64,000 nt of DNA, from NCBI RefSeq assembly GCF_000426845.1, contig NZ_AUGD01000013.1, positions 124,001-188,000 of the forward strand, given 5' to 3'. The notes beneath the pieces were generated by a model. It did not search any database. It was not told where the DNA came from and saw nothing but the letters and a program-made list of their open reading frames with translations. A program made the position numbers and the translations under genes. Position 1 is the first letter of the stretch. The number at the start of each line of letters is the position of its first letter. This DNA comes from Bradyrhizobium sp. in8p8 (GTDB taxonomy: Bacteria > Pseudomonadota > Alphaproteobacteria > Rhizobiales > Xanthobacteraceae). Shown here one piece after another: positions 8,107 to 17,076 of this stretch.

Positions 8107-9690
8107 ATGACGATGAACCGACGATTCCTTCTAGGGGCAGCCACCAGCACCGTCGCGACCATGACCGTGAAACCGCTCACCCGGGCTTTCGGCCAAGAGC
8201 CTGCCCGCTCGCCCATTCCCGAGCAACGCCTGGACTACGCTGACGTAAGCGCGTTGCGGTCGCTGCTCGACGCACGCAAGGTTTCGGCGACCGAATTGGT
8301 GGAGCACGCAGTTGGCAGGATCGAAGCCCTCGATTCCCGTATCAATGCCGTTGTCGTGCGCGATTTCGAACGCGCCCGGGCGGTTGCGCGCGAGGCCGAT
8401 GCCGCGCTGGCGCGCGGCGAACGCCGACCATTGCTAGGAATACCTATGACGGTCAAAGAATCCTTCAATGTCGGAGGATTGCCGACCACCTGGGGGCTAT
8501 CGACGGGTCGCGACTGGCGGGCAACTGAAGACGCCGTTCCAGTCGCCCGCCTCAAGGCAGCAGGCGCAGTGATCCTCGGCAAGACCAACCTCGCCATCGC
8601 GATTGCCGACTGGCAATGCTTCAATCCGATCTACGGAACGACCAACAACCCCTGGGACCTCGAGCGCACGCCGGGAGGCTCATCCGGCGGATCGGCGGCC
8701 GCGCTTGCCGCCGGCTATGTGCCGCTGGAACTCGGCTCGGATCTCAGCGCTTCGCTGCGAGCGCCCACGCATTTTTGCGGCGTCTTTGCCCACAAGCCGA
8801 CGTCCAACCTGGTCCCGCAGCGAGGGCACGCACCACCCCGATCCCCTCCGCTGGCAACCGATCTCACCAGCGGATTGGGTGTTTGCGGGCCGATGGCGCG
8901 AACCGTCGCCGATCTCTCAACTGCGCTCGACGTGATCGCGGGCCCGGATGAGTACGAAGTGAAAGCCTATCGCCTCTCACTTCCGGCACCGCGGCATGGC
9001 GCGCTGAAAGACTTCCGCATACTCGTGCTCCACAGTCATCCTCTGCTGCCGGTGGCCAGCGAGATACGCGCCGCGCTTGATCAACTTGCGAACTGGCTGG
9101 CGAGGGCAGGAGCAAAAGTCGCGCGGTCCAGTTCGCTGCTGCCTGATCTCGCCGAATCCGCACGCCTGCATACCCGTATGGTGAGAAACTTCGCAGCGTT
9201 CGGCCGGCCTCCGGAATCCTTCAAGACGATTCAGGAGAACGTCGCTACGCTGAAGCCTGATGACGACAGCCTGAAGGCATGGCGATTGCGCGCGCCGCTG
9301 CTCAGCCACCACCAGTGGATGGCTGCGGAGATCGCGCGGGCCCGCCTTCGCCAGCAATGGGCCGGTCTGTTCAAGGAATTCGACGTGGTTCTGTGTCCGC
9401 CATTTTCTGTGGTCGCGTTCCCGCACGACCAGAAGCCGGAACAGGAAGATCGAACGATCGATATCGACGGCGAAACTCACCCCTATTTGTCGCTGATCGT
9501 CTGGGCGACCCTCGCTACGCCTCCAGGCCTGCCCGCCACCGTGATGCCGGTCGGCCGTTCCAAGGCGGGGCTTCCCATCGGCGTGCAGATCATCGGCCCA
9601 TTATTCGAGGACCGCACCCCGCTTGCCTTCGCTCAACTGCTCGAAAGGGAATACGGAGGATTTGTAAGGCCGCCCGAAATTCGGCTTTGA
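8107..9690 (+). CDS. Tat-exported amidase-signature hydrolase
   Basis: A 527-residue amidase-signature enzyme. ATG 8107 follows CGGAGGAG; the N-terminus NRRFLLGAATSTVATM is a twin-Arg signal. Catalytic Lys (PMTVKES), cis-Ser (GGSSGGS) and nucleophile Ser (GSDLSASLR) are present, but the usual GSDxGGS oxyanion glycines are replaced by Ser-Ala. Cleaves an amide in the periplasm; substrate unknown. The 152-base divergent gap to the CadC-like regulator suggests control by it. Confidence 0.88.
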   Translation: MTMNRRFLLGAATSTVATMTVKPLTRAFGQEPARSPIPEQRLDYADVSALRSLLDARKVSATELVEHAVGRIEALDSRINAVVVRDFERARAVAREADAALARGERRPLLGIPMTVKESFNVGGLPTTWGLSTGRDWRATEDAVPVARLKAAGAVILGKTNLAIAIADWQCFNPIYGTTNNPWDLERTPGGSSGGSAAALAAGYVPLELGSDLSASLRAPTHFCGVFAHKPTSNLVPQRGHAPPRSPPLATDLTSGLGVCGPMARTVADLSTALDVIAGPDEYEVKAYRLSLPAPRHGALKDFRILVLHSHPLLPVASEIRAALDQLANWLARAGAKVARSSSLLPDLAESARLHTRMVRNFAAFGRPPESFKTIQENVATLKPDDDSLKAWRLRAPLLSHHQWMAAEIARARLRQQWAGLFKEFDVVLCPPFSVVAFPHDQKPEQEDRTIDIDGETHPYLSLIVWATLATPPGLPATVMPVGRSKAGLPIGVQIIGPLFEDRTPLAFAQLLEREYGGFVRPPEIRL

Positions 9691-9740
9691 CTTACAGGTG
9701 CCACAAAAGCGGAGATAGTGCCGCCGACCTCCATCCCGCT

Positions 9741-10163
9741 TCAGGACGCGTTCGCCCTCGCCCGTTCGCGGGCTTCGCGGCGGCGCTCTCGCCGCTCGCG
9801 CCGCCGCTTGGCGCGGTCAGCTGGCTGCGGCAGCGGGGGAAGCGGCGCAATCTCCACTACCGGCTGGAACGTCTCATCGACCACGGCTGCAAGGCTGGGC
9901 TCGCTTGGTGCCGGGCGGGCTTCCATGAACGCCAATATCTCTCGCCCCTTGGCCGTCACTCGCCAGCCACCGCTGATGCGCTCGACAAGCCCATGCGAAA
10001 AGATGTCGAGGTCCGGCACCCGGCTGGCGAGACGCTTCGTCCGGTCGGCCCAATCGCGGCCGCTGGTTGCCAGGATGGCCATGTCGCGCTTGAGGTCTTC
10101 CATGACAGCAAAGCCGTCCGGATAGCTCACCAAGATCTTCAAAACCGTCACCTGAAAATTCAC
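9741..10163 (-). CDS. Small Arg-tailed hypothetical protein (intact paralogue)
   Basis: A 140-residue protein from GTG 10163 (VNFQVTVLKILVSYPDGF), chosen because the paralogue at 5163 aligns from the same GTG. The N-terminal about 75 residues have a winged-helix-like helix/strand pattern (MEDLKRDMAILATSGRDW ... VERISGGWRVTAKGREI), a proline-rich linker follows, and the C-terminus is a dense Arg/Glu stretch ending RARANAS. The basic tail could bind nucleic acid; that is inference. Convergent with the amidase, 50 bases away. Function unknown. Confidence 0.7.
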   Translation of the reverse strand: MNFQVTVLKILVSYPDGFAVMEDLKRDMAILATSGRDWADRTKRLASRVPDLDIFSHGLVERISGGWRVTAKGREILAFMEARPAPSEPSLAAVVDETFQPVVEIAPLPPLPQPADRAKRRRERRERRREARERARANAS

Positions 10164-10315
10164 GCCCCCCGCCCCCGCTCTGGACCAATCAGCGCCAGAA
10201 GATCCCCTCCCGCGAGACGCCAACTGTAGTTTGCTTCAGCCCCTTCGCGATTCAAAAATGTTAAGTTCGAGGAAGAAGGGCGCGCAAGGAGCAGGGCTGC
10301 CCGCGTCGCCCGAAC

Positions 10316-10784
10316 CTAGAGCTTCCGATACGTCACATGCGCCGTCGCGAACGGGATGCCCGCACGCCCGGCGCTGCCGCGAACGATGCAGGCGCGATCG
10401 TCGATCGCATAGAACCAGTCATCGAAATTCAACTTGAACGACTTGCCATCGCCCTGGGCGTGTCGCGCGTGTATGTCCAGTGGAAGGCGCACCCGGCCTG
10501 CTCGCCGGAGGCTTCGCCTTCCAGGCGATTCTCATGGCCGGTGTATTGACCCTCGCCCAGCTTGTGAATGGTCCAGCGCAGCGTGTCGCTGTGGCCGTCA
10601 CGAAGGTGTAGGTTTCGGTCAGGACGACGGTGTCGGCGTCCAATTCGCCATGCGCCGCGATCGTCGCCCGCTTCAAGAGCCCGCCGACGAGGCTCTCGAC
10701 CACCGCCCATCCTTCCAGGCGGCCGACGAAGAACTGCTCAGGGAGAAACAGCGGCGTGGTGCAGGCGAACGCATCGATGGCCAT
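10316..10784 (-). pseudogene. Frameshifted DUF3833 gene (paralogue of 12941-13417)
   Basis: Starts MAIDAFACTTPLFLPEQF like the intact copy but carries two single-base losses. At about 10600 the TTCGATGACGG of the intact copy reads TTCGTGACGG. At about 10455 a run CCCC before AGGGCGATGG is reduced to CCC. The three frames together restore the complete family sequence to the shared C-terminus ending HVTYRKL and TAG at 10316-10318. The neighbouring LysR gene is intact. Confidence 0.8.
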
Positions 10785-10898
10785 GGGCTTTTCCTATTGA
10801 AACCGACGACGACATAAGCCGCCTCTCAGCACCTGGTTCCTCGGGAGGAAACCTGTGGGCTATTGCGACAGCAAGCCGGTCCGACATTTTCGCGTCGG

Positions 10899-11828
10899 TT
10901 AGGCGCCGTCGCTTCCCGGTTTGACACCATCGATCACGAGCCGGCGCAGCCAGACCGCGCCGGGATCGTCGTGGCTTCGTTCGTGCCAGAGCAGGCGGTA
11001 GCCGTAGGGCGTCACCTGCGCCGGCGGCTTCAGCATCACGAGGCCGAGCCGCGGCGCGAGCTGCCGGGCGGCCCGCGAGGGCATGGTCACCAGGTAATCC
11101 GACGCTGCCGTGATGACCGCGGCCGTTGCGAAATAGGGAACGCGCAGCGCGACGTGCCGCTTGTAGCCGCGCTCGGCCAACGCGGTGTCGATCGGCCCGC
11201 CCTGCCCGCCGAAAATGCTGACCACGATGTGCGGCCAGGCCGTGAACAGCTTGATCGGCAGCACGTCCCTAGCCCCGCGCATCTCCTTGAGCAGAGGATG
11301 GCCTTGCCGGATCAGCGTCACGAAGCTTTCGCGGAACAGCTCGCGCGCCCGAAACGTGCCGGAGACCGGATTATCGGCATACAGCACGAAATCGACCTGA
11401 CCGTCGGCGAGCATGCGAAACACATCACGCGAGAAGCCGACGATTTCGATCGCCGCACCGGGTGCCTCGCGCGCAAAGCGGGCGGCGACATTGGGCAGGA
11501 TGGCGAGCGCGCCATAATCGGTGGTCGCGATGCGAAAGACGCGGTCGGTGGCGGACGGATCGAATTTCGGCTTGTGGAGAAATGTCTCGACCCCGCCGAG
11601 CAGGTTCGCCAGCGGCTCGCGCATCGCCTCGGCGCGGAGCGTCGGCATCATGCCGCTTGCCGCCTTCACCATCAGCCGGTCGCCGAACAGGCGCCGCAGC
11701 TTTGCCAGCGCACGGCTGACCGCCGGTTGACTGCTGCCGAGACGCTCGGCGGCGCGCGTGACGCTGCCGGTCTCGAGCAGCGCATGCAGCACCACCAGCA
11801 GATTGAGGTCGACTTTCGCTAAATCCAT
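10899..11828 (-). CDS. LysR-family transcriptional regulator
   Basis: A 309-residue regulator from ATG 11828 (MDLAKVDLNLLVVLHALLE); ATG 11837 is an alternative. HTH: SVTRAAERLGSSQPAVSRAL. The effector domain is of NodD/LinR/SyrM-like type (FRIATTDYGALAILPNV). The frame stays open far upstream across the antisense of the MBL gene, which is accidental. Divergent from the MBL hydrolase at 11922 with a short AT-rich gap containing AATG...CATT inverted ends, so that gene is its probable target. Confidence 0.88.
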   Translation of the reverse strand: MDLAKVDLNLLVVLHALLETGSVTRAAERLGSSQPAVSRALAKLRRLFGDRLMVKAASGMMPTLRAEAMREPLANLLGGVETFLHKPKFDPSATDRVFRIATTDYGALAILPNVAARFAREAPGAAIEIVGFSRDVFRMLADGQVDFVLYADNPVSGTFRARELFRESFVTLIRQGHPLLKEMRGARDVLPIKLFTAWPHIVVSIFGGQGGPIDTALAERGYKRHVALRVPYFATAAVITAASDYLVTMPSRAARQLAPRLGLVMLKPPAQVTPYGYRLLWHERSHDDPGAVWLRRLVIDGVKPGSDGA

Positions 11829-11921
11829 TGATCGCATAATGCAAATTCTATCATGACATTTGTGGATGACACCAGATCGGCATACACAGCCGTCCAGCGC
11901 CGCCAGGCCGGAGAAGCCGTC

Positions 11922-12908
11922 ATGCCACTGCAACTGAACATCAGCCGCCGCCTCCTGCTCGCGGGCAGCACGGCCGCAGCGATGACGCCGCTGCTGGGCA
12001 TGCCGGCCGCGCTCGCGCAAACGGCGGCGCCCAGGACCAATTCCGGCCACTACAGCTTCCGGATCGGCGAGATCAAGGCGACCGTCGTCAGCGACGGCAC
12101 GCTGAGCGGCAATCCGCGCATCTACGCCTCGACCGCGCAGGCGGAGGAGCTCGGCAGGACCTTGAGCGATGCGTTCCTGCCAACCGACAGCTTCAGGCTC
12201 AACCTGAACACGCTTCTGCTGGAAACCGGCGACAGGAAAATCCTGATCGAGGCCGGTGCAGCGCAAACGCTCGGCCCTGACGGCGGACATCTGTTCCGCA
12301 ATCTTGCGGCGATCGGCGTGCAGCCCGAACACGTCGACGCCATCGTGATCACGCATACCCACCCCGATCACGTCGGCAATCTCAGCCGCCCCGACGGGTC
12401 GAGCGCCTTTCCGAAGGCGGCCGTTTATATTCCCGAGGACGACTTCGCCTTCTTCATCCGGGGCGAGCCGGACCTGTCGCGGCTGCCCATGCCGGAAGAT
12501 TTCCGGCGCGCCTTCATCGCCAATATCAAGCGCAGCGTCGCGCCGGTCGCCAAATCTGCCGTGCTGTACCGGCCGGGCAGCGAAGTGTTGCCGGGCCTGA
12601 CGACGATCGCCGCCGGCGGCCACACGCCTGGCATGTCGGCGATCCTGGTGCACTCCGGCGCGCAAGCATTGCTGATCACGTCCGATGCCGCCTATAGCCC
12701 CCTGCTCAACATCGACAATGCCTGGCGGCCCGGCCCCGATCTCGATCCCGATACCGCCTTGCAGTCGCGCAGGCGCTTGTTCGACCGCGCCGCGGCGGAC
12801 CGCATCCCGGTGCTCGGGTTTCATTTTCCGTTTCCGGGCATCGGCAACATCAGGAAAACGGACGGCTTCTATCGCTGGGTGCCGGCGAACTGGCGGTTCG
12901 AAGGCTGA
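11922..12908 (+). CDS. Tat-exported MBL-fold metallo-hydrolase
   Basis: A 328-residue protein from ATG 11922, preceded by CGGAGAAG. The N-terminus ISRRLLLAGSTAAAMT is a twin-Arg signal. The metal motif HTHPDHVG (HxHxDH), downstream His in GGHTPGMS, and Asp in TSDAAY complete a two-metal lactamase-fold site. Likely a periplasmic hydrolase of lactones, esters or organophosphates (methyl-parathion-hydrolase-like). Adjacent LysR is the likely regulator. Confidence 0.88.
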   Translation: MPLQLNISRRLLLAGSTAAAMTPLLGMPAALAQTAAPRTNSGHYSFRIGEIKATVVSDGTLSGNPRIYASTAQAEELGRTLSDAFLPTDSFRLNLNTLLLETGDRKILIEAGAAQTLGPDGGHLFRNLAAIGVQPEHVDAIVITHTHPDHVGNLSRPDGSSAFPKAAVYIPEDDFAFFIRGEPDLSRLPMPEDFRRAFIANIKRSVAPVAKSAVLYRPGSEVLPGLTTIAAGGHTPGMSAILVHSGAQALLITSDAAYSPLLNIDNAWRPGPDLDPDTALQSRRRLFDRAAADRIPVLGFHFPFPGIGNIRKTDGFYRWVPANWRFEG

Positions 12909-12940
12909 GCCGGTCACACCTGAGGCCGTGCCGCCCGAAC

Positions 12941-13417
12941 CTAAAACCTCCGATAGGTCACATGCGCCGTCGCGAACGGGATGCCCGCGCGCCCGGCGCT
13001 GCCGCGCACGATGCAGGCGCGATCATCGATCGCGTAGAACCAGTCGTCGAAGTTCAGCTTGAACGATTTGCCATCGCCCTGGGGCGTGTCGCGCGTGTAC
13101 GTCCAGTGAAATGCACAACCGGCCTGCTCGCCGGCGGCTTCACCTTCCAGGCGATTTTCATGGCCGGTGTACCGACCTTCGCCCAGCTTGTGAATGGTCC
13201 AGCGCAGCGTGTCGCTGTGGCCGTCATCGAAGGTGTAGGTTTCGGTCAGGACGACAGTGTCGGCGTCGGCGTCCAGCTCGCCATGAGCCCTGATCGACGC
13301 GCGCTTCAGGAGCCCGCCGACGAGGCTCTCGACCACCGCCCATCCTTCAAGGCGGCCGACGAAGAACTGCTCGGGGAGAAACACCGGCGTGGAGCCGGCG
13401 AACGCATCAATGGCCAT
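12941..13417 (-). CDS. DUF3833 family protein
   Basis: A 158-residue protein; start ATG 13417 follows GGAGGACTCG. Motifs match the DUF3833 family: FFVGRLEGWAVVES, LTETYTFDDGHSDTLRW, LGEGRYTGHENR and LNFDDWFYAIDD. Family members are often lipoproteins, but this copy has no signal or lipobox and begins directly with the domain. Probably a beta-barrel lipid-binding-like fold; function unknown. The intact member of the pair with the frameshifted copy at 10316-10784. Confidence 0.85.
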   Translation of the reverse strand: MAIDAFAGSTPVFLPEQFFVGRLEGWAVVESLVGGLLKRASIRAHGELDADADTVVLTETYTFDDGHSDTLRWTIHKLGEGRYTGHENRLEGEAAGEQAGCAFHWTYTRDTPQGDGKSFKLNFDDWFYAIDDRACIVRGSAGRAGIPFATAHVTYRRF

Positions 13418-13659
13418 GGCGAGTCCTCCGAACCGATGGCGACATAAGTCGCCGCGCGATGCCTGGTTCCCAAAGGCGAAGCCTGCCTGGCCGCCGAGTG
13501 CCTTGCAACGCATGCAGACCCTGCGCCACACCGCGCGCTCCCCTCATGCGGAACACGTGGACAAAGCCCAGCCCTGTGGTTCGGGAATCCCTGCCCCGTG
13601 CTAACCGCCCGGAACGATTTGGCAATGGCACGGATTCGTCCCGCAGGAGCGATCTCGAA

Positions 13660-13929
13660 ATGCTGATGACCAAGGAAAGACGGCCGGCGATCCGCACCTT
13701 GAGGGGCTGGGCCATCCACTTGCTGCAGGAAGCGGGCGCGATCTGCGAATGCGAGGAGCATGGCTGGGCCAGGGATCGCGCCGACCCGCACGCGCGGACG
13801 CGCGCGCTCGCGCTTGCGCGCCGGGAGCCGCCGGACGGCGTCTCCGCGGATCAGGCGGTCGCGGAGATCAACGATGTGCTCGATTCGATCGGCGATGCCT
13901 GTCCGGAGTGTCCCGACGAGAACCTTTGA
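13660..13929 (+). CDS. Small Cys-containing hypothetical protein
   Basis: An 89-residue protein from ATG 13660 (or 13666), preceded by CAGGAGCG. It has two cysteine pairs, ICECEEHG near residue 26 and DACPECPDE at the C-terminus, joined by a helical segment with DRADPHARTRALALARREP. The CxC...CxxC layout could bind a metal; inference only. The type of small protein seen across Bradyrhizobium genomes; no function known to me. Confidence 0.65.
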   Translation: MLMTKERRPAIRTLRGWAIHLLQEAGAICECEEHGWARDRADPHARTRALALARREPPDGVSADQAVAEINDVLDSIGDACPECPDENL

Positions 13930-13987
13930 GGCTTCCACAAGCGACCGCGGACGACGAGGTCGCGTCCGTCCGGCGTCGCCGGATGCT

Positions 13988-14956
13988 TCATGCCGATTTC
14001 CGCCGCGCTCCTGAGGCCTGCTTCTTCGCGGACGAGTCCTTGGCGGCGGCCGCCTTCCTGCCTGCGATCGGCATCAGCATCTCCTTCTGGCCGGCCGCCG
14101 CCTTCCTCGGCTTCTTCGCCGGCTTGCCCGCCTTCGCGGGCGCGGCCTCCTGCCCGGCCTGCTTGCCGGCGTCCTTCCCGGCCTCCTTGCCGACGCTGCG
14201 GCGCAGCGCCTCCATGAGGTCGACGACGTTCTCGCCCTGCGGCCGCTCCTTCGGCCGGATCACCTTGCCGGCGCGCTTCTCGTTGATCAGCTCGATCAGC
14301 GCGGTCTCGTAATGGTCCTCGAACTTTTCGGGTGTGAAGCGTCCGGCCTTCTGGTTGACGATGTGCCGGGCGAGATCGAGCATGTCCTTGGTGACCTTCA
14401 CGTCCTGGATCTCGTCGAAATAGTCCTGCTCGCTGCGGACCTCGTAGGGGTAGCGCAGGAGGGTGCCGACGAGGCCCTTGTCCATCGGCTCCAGCGCGAT
14501 GATGTGCTCGCGGCTGGTCAGCACCACGCGCCCGATCGCGACCTTGTCCATCTCGCGGATGGTCTCGCGGATCACCGCGAAGGCGTCGTGGCCGACCTTG
14601 CCGTCGGGCCGGATGTAATAGGGGCGGATCAGATAGCGCGCGTCGATGTCGGACTTGTCGACGAACTCGTCGATCTCGATGGTGCGCGTGGACTCCAGCG
14701 CGATCTCCTCGAGCTCTTCCCTGGACACCTCGATGTACTGGCCCTTCTCCAGCTCGTAGCCCTTGACGATGTCCTCGTTCGGCACCTCGTCGCCGGTGTC
14801 CGCATCCACCTTCACGTATTTGATGCGGTGGCCGGTCTGCCGGTTGAGCTGGTTGAACGAGATCTTCTCGCTTTCGGATGTGGCCGGATATAGCGCCACG
14901 GGACAGGTGACGAGGGACAGTCTCAGGAAGCCTTTCCAATTGGCGCGCGGGGCCAT
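13988..14956 (-). CDS. ku: Ku protein, non-homologous end joining
   Basis: A 322-residue bacterial Ku homodimer subunit. It starts MAPRANWKGFLRLSLVTCPV and shows the conserved ALYPATSESEKISFNQLNR, YIRPDGKVGHDAFAVIRE and FEDHYETALIELINEKRAGK blocks. Ku core covers about residues 1-255; the rest is a Lys/Ala-rich tail of the kind that helps DNA binding and sliding. Ku binds DNA double-strand ends and recruits LigD, which is not in this window. Confidence 0.96.
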   Translation of the reverse strand: MAPRANWKGFLRLSLVTCPVALYPATSESEKISFNQLNRQTGHRIKYVKVDADTGDEVPNEDIVKGYELEKGQYIEVSREELEEIALESTRTIEIDEFVDKSDIDARYLIRPYYIRPDGKVGHDAFAVIRETIREMDKVAIGRVVLTSREHIIALEPMDKGLVGTLLRYPYEVRSEQDYFDEIQDVKVTKDMLDLARHIVNQKAGRFTPEKFEDHYETALIELINEKRAGKVIRPKERPQGENVVDLMEALRRSVGKEAGKDAGKQAGQEAAPAKAGKPAKKPRKAAAGQKEMLMPIAGRKAAAAKDSSAKKQASGARRKSA

Positions 14957-15128
14957 TTACGCAGAACTCCGGTTCGAGGCACGGATTCAAGACGAACGGC
15001 CGTCCTGGGTTCCGACATGGCTTGTGGAGAAAACGGCAGCCATCCGTCGACCGGCCGCGGCGGGCCCCGACGGGACCGGTTTGGGCCGAAAAGCGGCATG
15101 AATCGCGTGGATTTCCGGTATTCGGGCG

Positions 15129-16085
15129 TCAAGTGCACGGATCTGTCTTCGTCCGGGCGCGATGTGACTCCGTCGCGAAGCTGGCGCCGGTCAATCTTGC
15201 CGAGACATCCCACAGGCGAGACGCCACCGCGTCGTCATCGGCCTGCGGCGGCACGCGCGCCACGGAGGGCGAGCCGCGCGTTTCCCCGAACTTGTCCGGG
15301 CCGTAATAGCCACCGGGGACAATGTCCGGCGATGTCGCCGCGAACAACGTCGGCAGCGCACCTTGCGCCGCCGGCTGAAACAGGAACCAGAGGGCCGTCC
15401 GCGCCAGGCCGGGGAGGCTCATCCGGCCGGCCCCATTCGGGATGAGGTCGGTGCGCGACACGCCGGGATGGGCCGCAACGCTGGTGATGCCCCAGCCGAA
15501 GGCCCGGCTGCGCCGCTGCAACTCGAACGCAAACATCAGGTTCGCAAGCTTGGACTGGCTGTAGATCGGCATCGGCTCGTAGCGACGCTCGGCCTGCAAA
15601 TTGTCGAACGCGATCGCTCCGCTGCGCGCGGCCACGCTGGAGACGGTGACGACACGGGGCTGAACGCCTTTCCGCAGCAATGGGAGAAGCTCGGCCGTTA
15701 GCGCGAAATGGCCGAGATGGTTGGTGCCGAACTGCAGCTCGAAGCCGTCGGCCGTCAGCTGCCGGGTCCGGGGCGTCATCACCGCGGCGTTGTTGACGAG
15801 CAGGTCGAGACTGTCCCGTTCGGCGCGCAATCGGGCGCCGAAGGCTCGAACCGAATGAATATCCGCAAGATCGAGCCATTCGAACCGGACGTTCGCATTC
15901 GGCTCGTGCGAGCGGATGCGCGCGACGGCGTCGGCTCCCTTGGCTGCATTGCGGCCGGCGATGATCACCTCGGCGCCCGCGCATGCGAGCGCAAGCGCAT
16001 CCTCGTAACCGAGGCCACCCGTGCCTGTGACGACGGCGCAGCGCCCCCGCTGTGACGGAATATCGCTCGCATTCCAACCGGGCAT
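15129..16085 (-). CDS. SDR family oxidoreductase (retinol-dehydrogenase-like)
   Basis: A 318-residue protein from ATG 16085 after a GGGAGGTGG site. NAD(P) motif CAVVTGTGGLGYEDALALA, LLVNNAAVMTP, Ser in TVSSVAAR and YSQSK catalytic pair are all present. It resembles the RDH/WWOX-like SDRs that oxidise or reduce hydrophobic alcohols/aldehydes. A perfect palindrome at 16126-16146 lies in its promoter region and recurs before the TetR gene at 17077, so it is probably under TetR repression. Confidence 0.9.
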   Translation of the reverse strand: MPGWNASDIPSQRGRCAVVTGTGGLGYEDALALACAGAEVIIAGRNAAKGADAVARIRSHEPNANVRFEWLDLADIHSVRAFGARLRAERDSLDLLVNNAAVMTPRTRQLTADGFELQFGTNHLGHFALTAELLPLLRKGVQPRVVTVSSVAARSGAIAFDNLQAERRYEPMPIYSQSKLANLMFAFELQRRSRAFGWGITSVAAHPGVSRTDLIPNGAGRMSLPGLARTALWFLFQPAAQGALPTLFAATSPDIVPGGYYGPDKFGETRGSPSVARVPPQADDDAVASRLWDVSARLTGASFATESHRARTKTDPCT

Positions 16086-16125
16086 CGGGCCACCTCCCAC
16101 GGCACAACGTGACGTCCGGCGCATT

Positions 16126-16146
16126 AAATTACACTGAGTGTAATTT
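16126..16146. promoter_or_regulatory. TetR-type operator upstream of the SDR gene
   Basis: Perfect inverted repeat, arms AAATTACACT and AGTGTAATTT around a single G, 41 bases upstream of the SDR start. The right arm and centre are repeated exactly at 17040-17060 before the TetR gene. Confidence 0.75.
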
Positions 16147-16569
16147 TCAAGCTTCGTGCCGCGTGGGCGTGTTGACCTTCTCGTGAACGGCGCCTGCATC
16201 GCGGCCTGGTGGCACATTGCGCTTGTTCGGCTGCAGCGAAGCTTTCAGGACGCCGCGCAGCCGAACAAGCCCGAGCGCGGCGAACGAGCGCAGCTTCGCC
16301 AGCATCCCGGCGCGGATGACGGTCAGCGCCGGAAGCAGCGCGAGCAGCAGGCTGAGGCCGATCCAGCGCAAGAGGCGGCCGGCCAGAAAGGCCTGGATAG
16401 TCGGCGTCCACTCGTTCACGACGAGATTGACGGTCGCGGCGAACGCGGCCTTCGCACCGAGGCACAGGAAGCTGTTCGAGACGATCTTCGCCAGATCGAA
16501 GCAGGGATGGAACGAGATGGCGCAGAGCAGGAGGAGGATGCCGACGTTGCCGAGATACGGCGACCGCAT
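16147..16569 (-). CDS. Hypothetical membrane protein
   Basis: A 140-residue reading frame from ATG 16569 (MRSPYLGNVGILLLLC) with strong G/C at third positions. It has two or three hydrophobic segments (NVGILLLLCAISFHPCF, SFLCLGAKAAFAATVNLVV, LLRWIGLSLLLALLPALTVI) and a basic C-terminus. The frame is open up to 16947, so the true start may be further upstream. I do not recognise the family. Its stop overlaps the operator of the downstream SDR gene by one base. Confidence 0.5.
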   Translation of the reverse strand: MRSPYLGNVGILLLLCAISFHPCFDLAKIVSNSFLCLGAKAAFAATVNLVVNEWTPTIQAFLAGRLLRWIGLSLLLALLPALTVIRAGMLAKLRSFAALGLVRLRGVLKASLQPNKRNVPPGRDAGAVHEKVNTPTRHEA

Positions 16570-17039
16570 CGCCCTCGCCGCGCGGGCAAGGCTGCGCGCG
16601 GCAAATCGACGCTCGTCGCGCTCCCTGGGCGCAGCGTGCACGGGGCCGTCCAGGCGATGCCCGGCGGGTTGGAAGGCTCGCGCGTCGCGTACCGTCGGGC
16701 TGGTGATCTGCAGGCCTCTGTGAGGTCTGCCGATTGCACGGCGAGGCCGGTGCATCGCGCCTGGGCGGTTGGTGGCGACGGCGTAGCCGGCGGGCCGGCG
16801 GCGCAGAAGCTCGATATGGCCGGAGCTGCGCACGCGCTGGTCCATTCCGGCGGCCGGTTGCAGCAAGCCTGGCTCTGCACCACGGGAATCGCAACGCGAG
16901 GCATCGGCATCCCGGTCGTTCGCCGGGCCGTCCCTGTCTGCAGTCATCTTGCTCCGGTTCGCTTGGTCTTGGACGCTTGGATCGGTCGAGCCTTGCCGGC
17001 CGGCCTCACATGCAGTAATTTCGCACTTGATGCGGAATT
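16570..17039. other. Region without a confidently assigned gene
   Basis: The reading frame of the membrane protein at 16147 continues open on the minus strand to 16947 and could extend it. The encoded residues are Arg/Pro/Ala-rich without recognisable domains, and competing frames on the same strand are equally long. The right end, from about 17000, becomes AT-rich and holds the promoter region of the TetR gene. Confidence 0.4.
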
Positions 17040-17060
17040 TTATCGCACTGAGTGTAATTT
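17040..17060. promoter_or_regulatory. TetR-type operator upstream of the tetR gene
   Basis: Imperfect palindrome TTATCGCACT-G-AGTGTAATTT. Its right half is identical to the operator at 16126-16146 and its left half differs at four positions. It lies 16 bases before the GTG start of the regulator. Related half-site sequence (TTTCGCACTTGA) lies just upstream. Suggests autorepression. Confidence 0.65.
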
Positions 17061-17076
17061 TGAATGAGGCCGTTGT

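Noticed and set aside
11829..12917. Upstream extension of the LysR frame to 672 residues
   Set aside because: The extension is antisense to the MBL hydrolase; the LysR HTH begins right after the ATG at 11828.
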